Assembly: GCA_003427395.1 (NCBI GenBank)
Contig: BFEA01000221.1
Location: forward strand, 2,280,745 to 2,301,820
Source: Chara braunii
Taxonomy: Eukaryota > Streptophyta > Charophyceae > Charales > Characeae
DNA length: 21,076 nucleotides
Direction of reading: 5' to 3'
The notes beneath the pieces were generated by a model. It was given only the letters and a program-made list of their open reading frames with translations, had not been told where the DNA came from and did not search any database. The translations under genes and the position numbers were made by a program. How positions within the stretch are numbered: the first letter of the stretch is position 1; every line of letters starts with the position of its first letter. Shown one piece after another: positions 19,773-21,076 of this stretch.

Positions 19773-19886
19773 CTGAGGCTGCCAGGATAACTCCGGCTCG
19801 AATTGTGACGTCCTCGGCCTTGTCCCATTGAGTTTCTTGCAATACAATTACAAGCTTTCCAAAAAAACAAAAACAAAAAAAAAAAA
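19773..19886 (+). other. Conserved LINE 3'-terminal module with A-rich tail, copy 3
   Basis: CTGAGGCTGCCAGGATAACT and the following sequence match copy 2 from 13255. It ends CAAGCTTTCC plus an A-rich tail with two interspersed C. Confidence 0.8.
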
Positions 19887-20009
19887 GGATCTCCTTACAA
19901 TTACAATACGTCCTCGTCGAATGTGACCGTTGGGACAGTGCAGTGAGCTTTTTTTTTTTTTTTTTTTTTTTTTCCAGCAGTGGGCTTCTTGCTCTGCTCT
20001 GCTGCCCTG
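19887..20009. other. Spacer with 25-nt poly(T)
   Basis: Contains a run of 25 T (19949-19973), which would be a poly(A) on the minus strand and may mark a minus-oriented retro-insertion. No body of such an element was recognised. Confidence 0.5.
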
Positions 20010-20036
20010 GGGTCTAGTCCCACCTAATCCCACCTA

Positions 20037-20060
20037 CAGCGTTGAGTTTTCTCAACGCTG
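20037..20060. repeat. Subterminal hairpin, left side of D
   Basis: CAGCGTTGAG, TTTT, CTCAACGCTG. Perfect 10-bp arms. Confidence 0.9.
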
Positions 20061-20244
20061 AGATTTCTATCACATGTGGCATGGTGGGACGGAACTCTGC
20101 CATTGATGTATTGCGAATCTAACGGTACCAAAATACAGGAGAATAACCTATTAGATTTAGTCATTTTGTAGAAATTTTTTTTGACGTGAAATCCATTTTG
20201 TAGTTTGCGTTGGCCCTTTTGGTTTGGGCGGGAAGCCCTTTTCC

Positions 20245-20287
20245 GTTGAGAAAACTACCCTACCGAGGGTAGGGTACATTTCTCAAC
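20245..20287. repeat. Nested two-part hairpin inside D
   Basis: Outer arms GTTGAGAAA and TTTCTCAAC (9 bp, perfect) enclose inner arms TACCCTAC and GTAGGGTA (8 bp, perfect) around a CGAGG loop, with a 2-nt by 2-nt internal loop. Confidence 0.9.
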
Positions 20288-20527
20288 TGCAGTGCCTTTC
20301 CTTTTTTTCGCTTTTGTAGACCTCATTGCATCCTGAAACGGAGGAGCTCTGACAGCTGTGTTTGGCTGTCTGGCATCAAACTCTTTTCCTTCTTTGGGCA
20401 ATGAATGCATTTGGCCATCCACGTCGTCCCTGTCCATTTTACAAATGGTGACCTCCTGTCCCCTCACCACGGGGAGTATCCTTTTTTCACAGAGACTTTC
20501 ACTCCGACTGTTACAGACATGTTTCAT
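20255..20527 (-). other. Minus-strand open frame in D, function unknown
   Basis: A 90-codon frame includes CEKRILPVVRGQEVTICKMD and DDVDGQMHSLPKEGKEFDAR, then a Lys-rich part. Charged, mixed composition suggests it could once have been coding, for example a host fragment captured by D. There is no known motif. Its end overlaps the nested hairpin. It may be chance. Confidence 0.25.
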
Positions 20528-20611
20528 TTCTCCCAGTTACGTTATAAAAAATAAGGAGAAAAGTTGTTTCTAGCGTTTTTTTCAGTTTTTTTATTTGTTG
20601 TTTCAAAGTTA

Positions 20612-20796
20612 TTAAACCACCAGTACCTCGCTCAGCTATTGAATCCGAGCCTCCCAGCACGCTGCGCGCCAAGTCCTGCCGAACCGCCGTCACACGGCCT
20701 CCAGCCAATGCGGTTCGGCAGGCCGAAGCCCAAATGGCGCGGCGCGTATACAGGAAGCGCCGCGGCCGATAGCTGGGCCAGGTACTGGTGGTTTAA
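20612..20796. mobile_element. 185-bp GC-rich foldback element inside D
   Basis: The outer arms 20612-20639 and 20769-20796 (28 bp, 26 paired) begin TTAAACCACCAGTACC and its complement. The inner arms CCTGCCGAACCGC (20675-20687) and GCGGTTCGGCAGG (20710-20722) are perfect. TTAA at both ends is compatible with a TTAA-target MITE, but TTAA is its own complement, so this is not proof of a duplication. Confidence 0.75.
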
Positions 20797-20816
20797 TGTC
20801 GACATGGCGTCACACC

Positions 20817-20837
20817 GTTGAGTTTTCTAAACTCAAC
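20817..20837. repeat. Subterminal hairpin, right side of D
   Basis: GTTGAGTTT, TCT, AAACTCAAC. Perfect 9-bp arms. Confidence 0.9.
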
Positions 20838-20862
20838 AACCGTAGGTGGGACCAGACCCCTG

Positions 20863-21076
20863 GGGCGTGGTCCCACTAGCAAAGAGGATCGGACCGAATG
20901 CCTGAATCTGCACGAGTTTACCGAGATGTGCAGGGAATCGAGATTGAACTGCTTCTCTGCATCTCCGTATAAAACACATCCTGTAGCGGACCTCGGGTTG
21001 GCCTGTGAGACCAGCCCCTTGGCCTGTTCTCACAGGCCTGTGTTATATTCGGGGTAGGCCAGTCCAGGCCGGTACC
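20863..21076 (+). mobile_element. Element F: left end of another B/D-family element, runs off the window
   Basis: GGGCGTGGTCCCACTAGCAA (20863-20882), followed by AGAGGATCGGA, matches the TIR of element B. It starts directly after the CTG that forms D's right duplication. The complementary right end is not in the window. The interior includes the hairpin at 21000-21038 and no supported gene. Confidence 0.6.
21000..21038. repeat. Hairpin, perfect 11-bp arms, 17-nt loop
   Basis: GGCCTGTGAGA pairs with TCTCACAGGCC. Confidence 0.85.

Larger units (their letters stand above)
17480..19886 (+). mobile_element. LINE copy 3: ORF2 C-terminus and 3' UTR, split by two insertions
   Basis: The ORF2 end (17480-17906) is followed by 67 bp, element E, 243 bp including the hairpin block, element B, and then the terminal module with an A-rich tail (19741-19886). 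Removing E and B leaves a 3' UTR of about 433 bp, against 434 bp in copy 2. The stop-to-hairpin distance is 268 bp against 262 bp. This agreement indicates one LINE 3' part later invaded twice. Confidence 0.75.
20010..20859. mobile_element. Element D: 850-bp TIR element, CTG duplication
   Basis: The left end is GGGTCTAGTCCCACCTA and the reverse complement of the right end is GGGTCTGGTCCCACCTA (16 of 17). CTG flanks both sides (20007-20009 and 20860-20862). The TIR resembles that of B (GGG, then GGTCCCAY). Next to each TIR is a GTTGAG hairpin (20037-20060, 20817-20837), and a third, nested one lies inside (20245-20287). No transposase. It contains the 185-bp foldback at 20612-20796 and a minus-strand open frame. 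Confidence 0.72.

Noticed and set aside
20612-20796. Claim of a TTAA target-site duplication
   Set aside because: TTAA is self-complementary and so appears at both ends of any inverted repeat starting with it. It cannot be told apart from the repeat itself here.
1-21076. CRISPR arrays, bacterial operons, rRNA genes
   Set aside because: No regularly spaced identical short repeats with unique spacers, no ribosomal sequence recognised, and no intact linked genes.

Overview
This window reads as repeat-rich eukaryotic nuclear DNA. I find no intact host gene, no operon-like layout and no bacterial features. The dominant content is decayed non-LTR retrotransposon (LINE) sequence. Its ORF2 has an APE-type endonuclease, a reverse transcriptase (RT) and a C-terminal Cys/His finger, and its ORF1 has a zinc knuckle. 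That architecture resembles plant L1-like elements. Together with the poly(A) tails and MITE-like debris it suggests a large plant-lineage genome. A streptophyte alga or early land plant is my guess, and it is an inference only.

Layout: 1-569 is an unresolved flank. 570-4471 is LINE copy 1, truncated at its 5' end, with an RT-containing ORF2 pseudogene and a 21-nt poly(A). 4765-5125 is a partial copy of a terminal-inverted-repeat (TIR) element. About 5901-13344 is LINE copy 2, the most complete, with ORF1, ORF2 and a 3' UTR, all disabled. 13345-17301 is a G/T-rich non-coding tract with several diverged tandem repeats; it ends in a short LINE-like 3' end with poly(A). 17480-19886 is LINE copy 3, a C-terminal ORF2 fragment plus 3' UTR, split by two later insertions: element E (17974-18848, long inverted repeats) and element B (19092-19740, 30-bp TIRs and a TAG target duplication). 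20010-20859 is element D, with TIRs related to B and a CTG target duplication; it contains hairpins and a 185-bp foldback. Element F starts at 20863, immediately after D's target duplication, and runs off the window.

The three LINE copies can be read against one another. They show (i) an Ile in place of the usual Tyr/Phe of the RT [YF]ADD box in both RT-bearing copies; (ii) an excess of Trp-to-stop changes, meaning G-to-A on the sense strand; (iii) Asp-to-Asn changes at two RT catalytic positions in copy 2; and (iv) a 6-bp stem with a 7-nt loop in the 3' UTR that keeps pairing through compensatory and wobble changes. With B and E removed, copy 3's 3' UTR has almost exactly the length of copy 2's. 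This supports the nested-insertion model.

None of the genes appears functional. The most promising leads are the 3' hairpin as a possible RT recognition element, the strand-biased mutation pattern, and the B/D/F TIR family with its nested target-site use.
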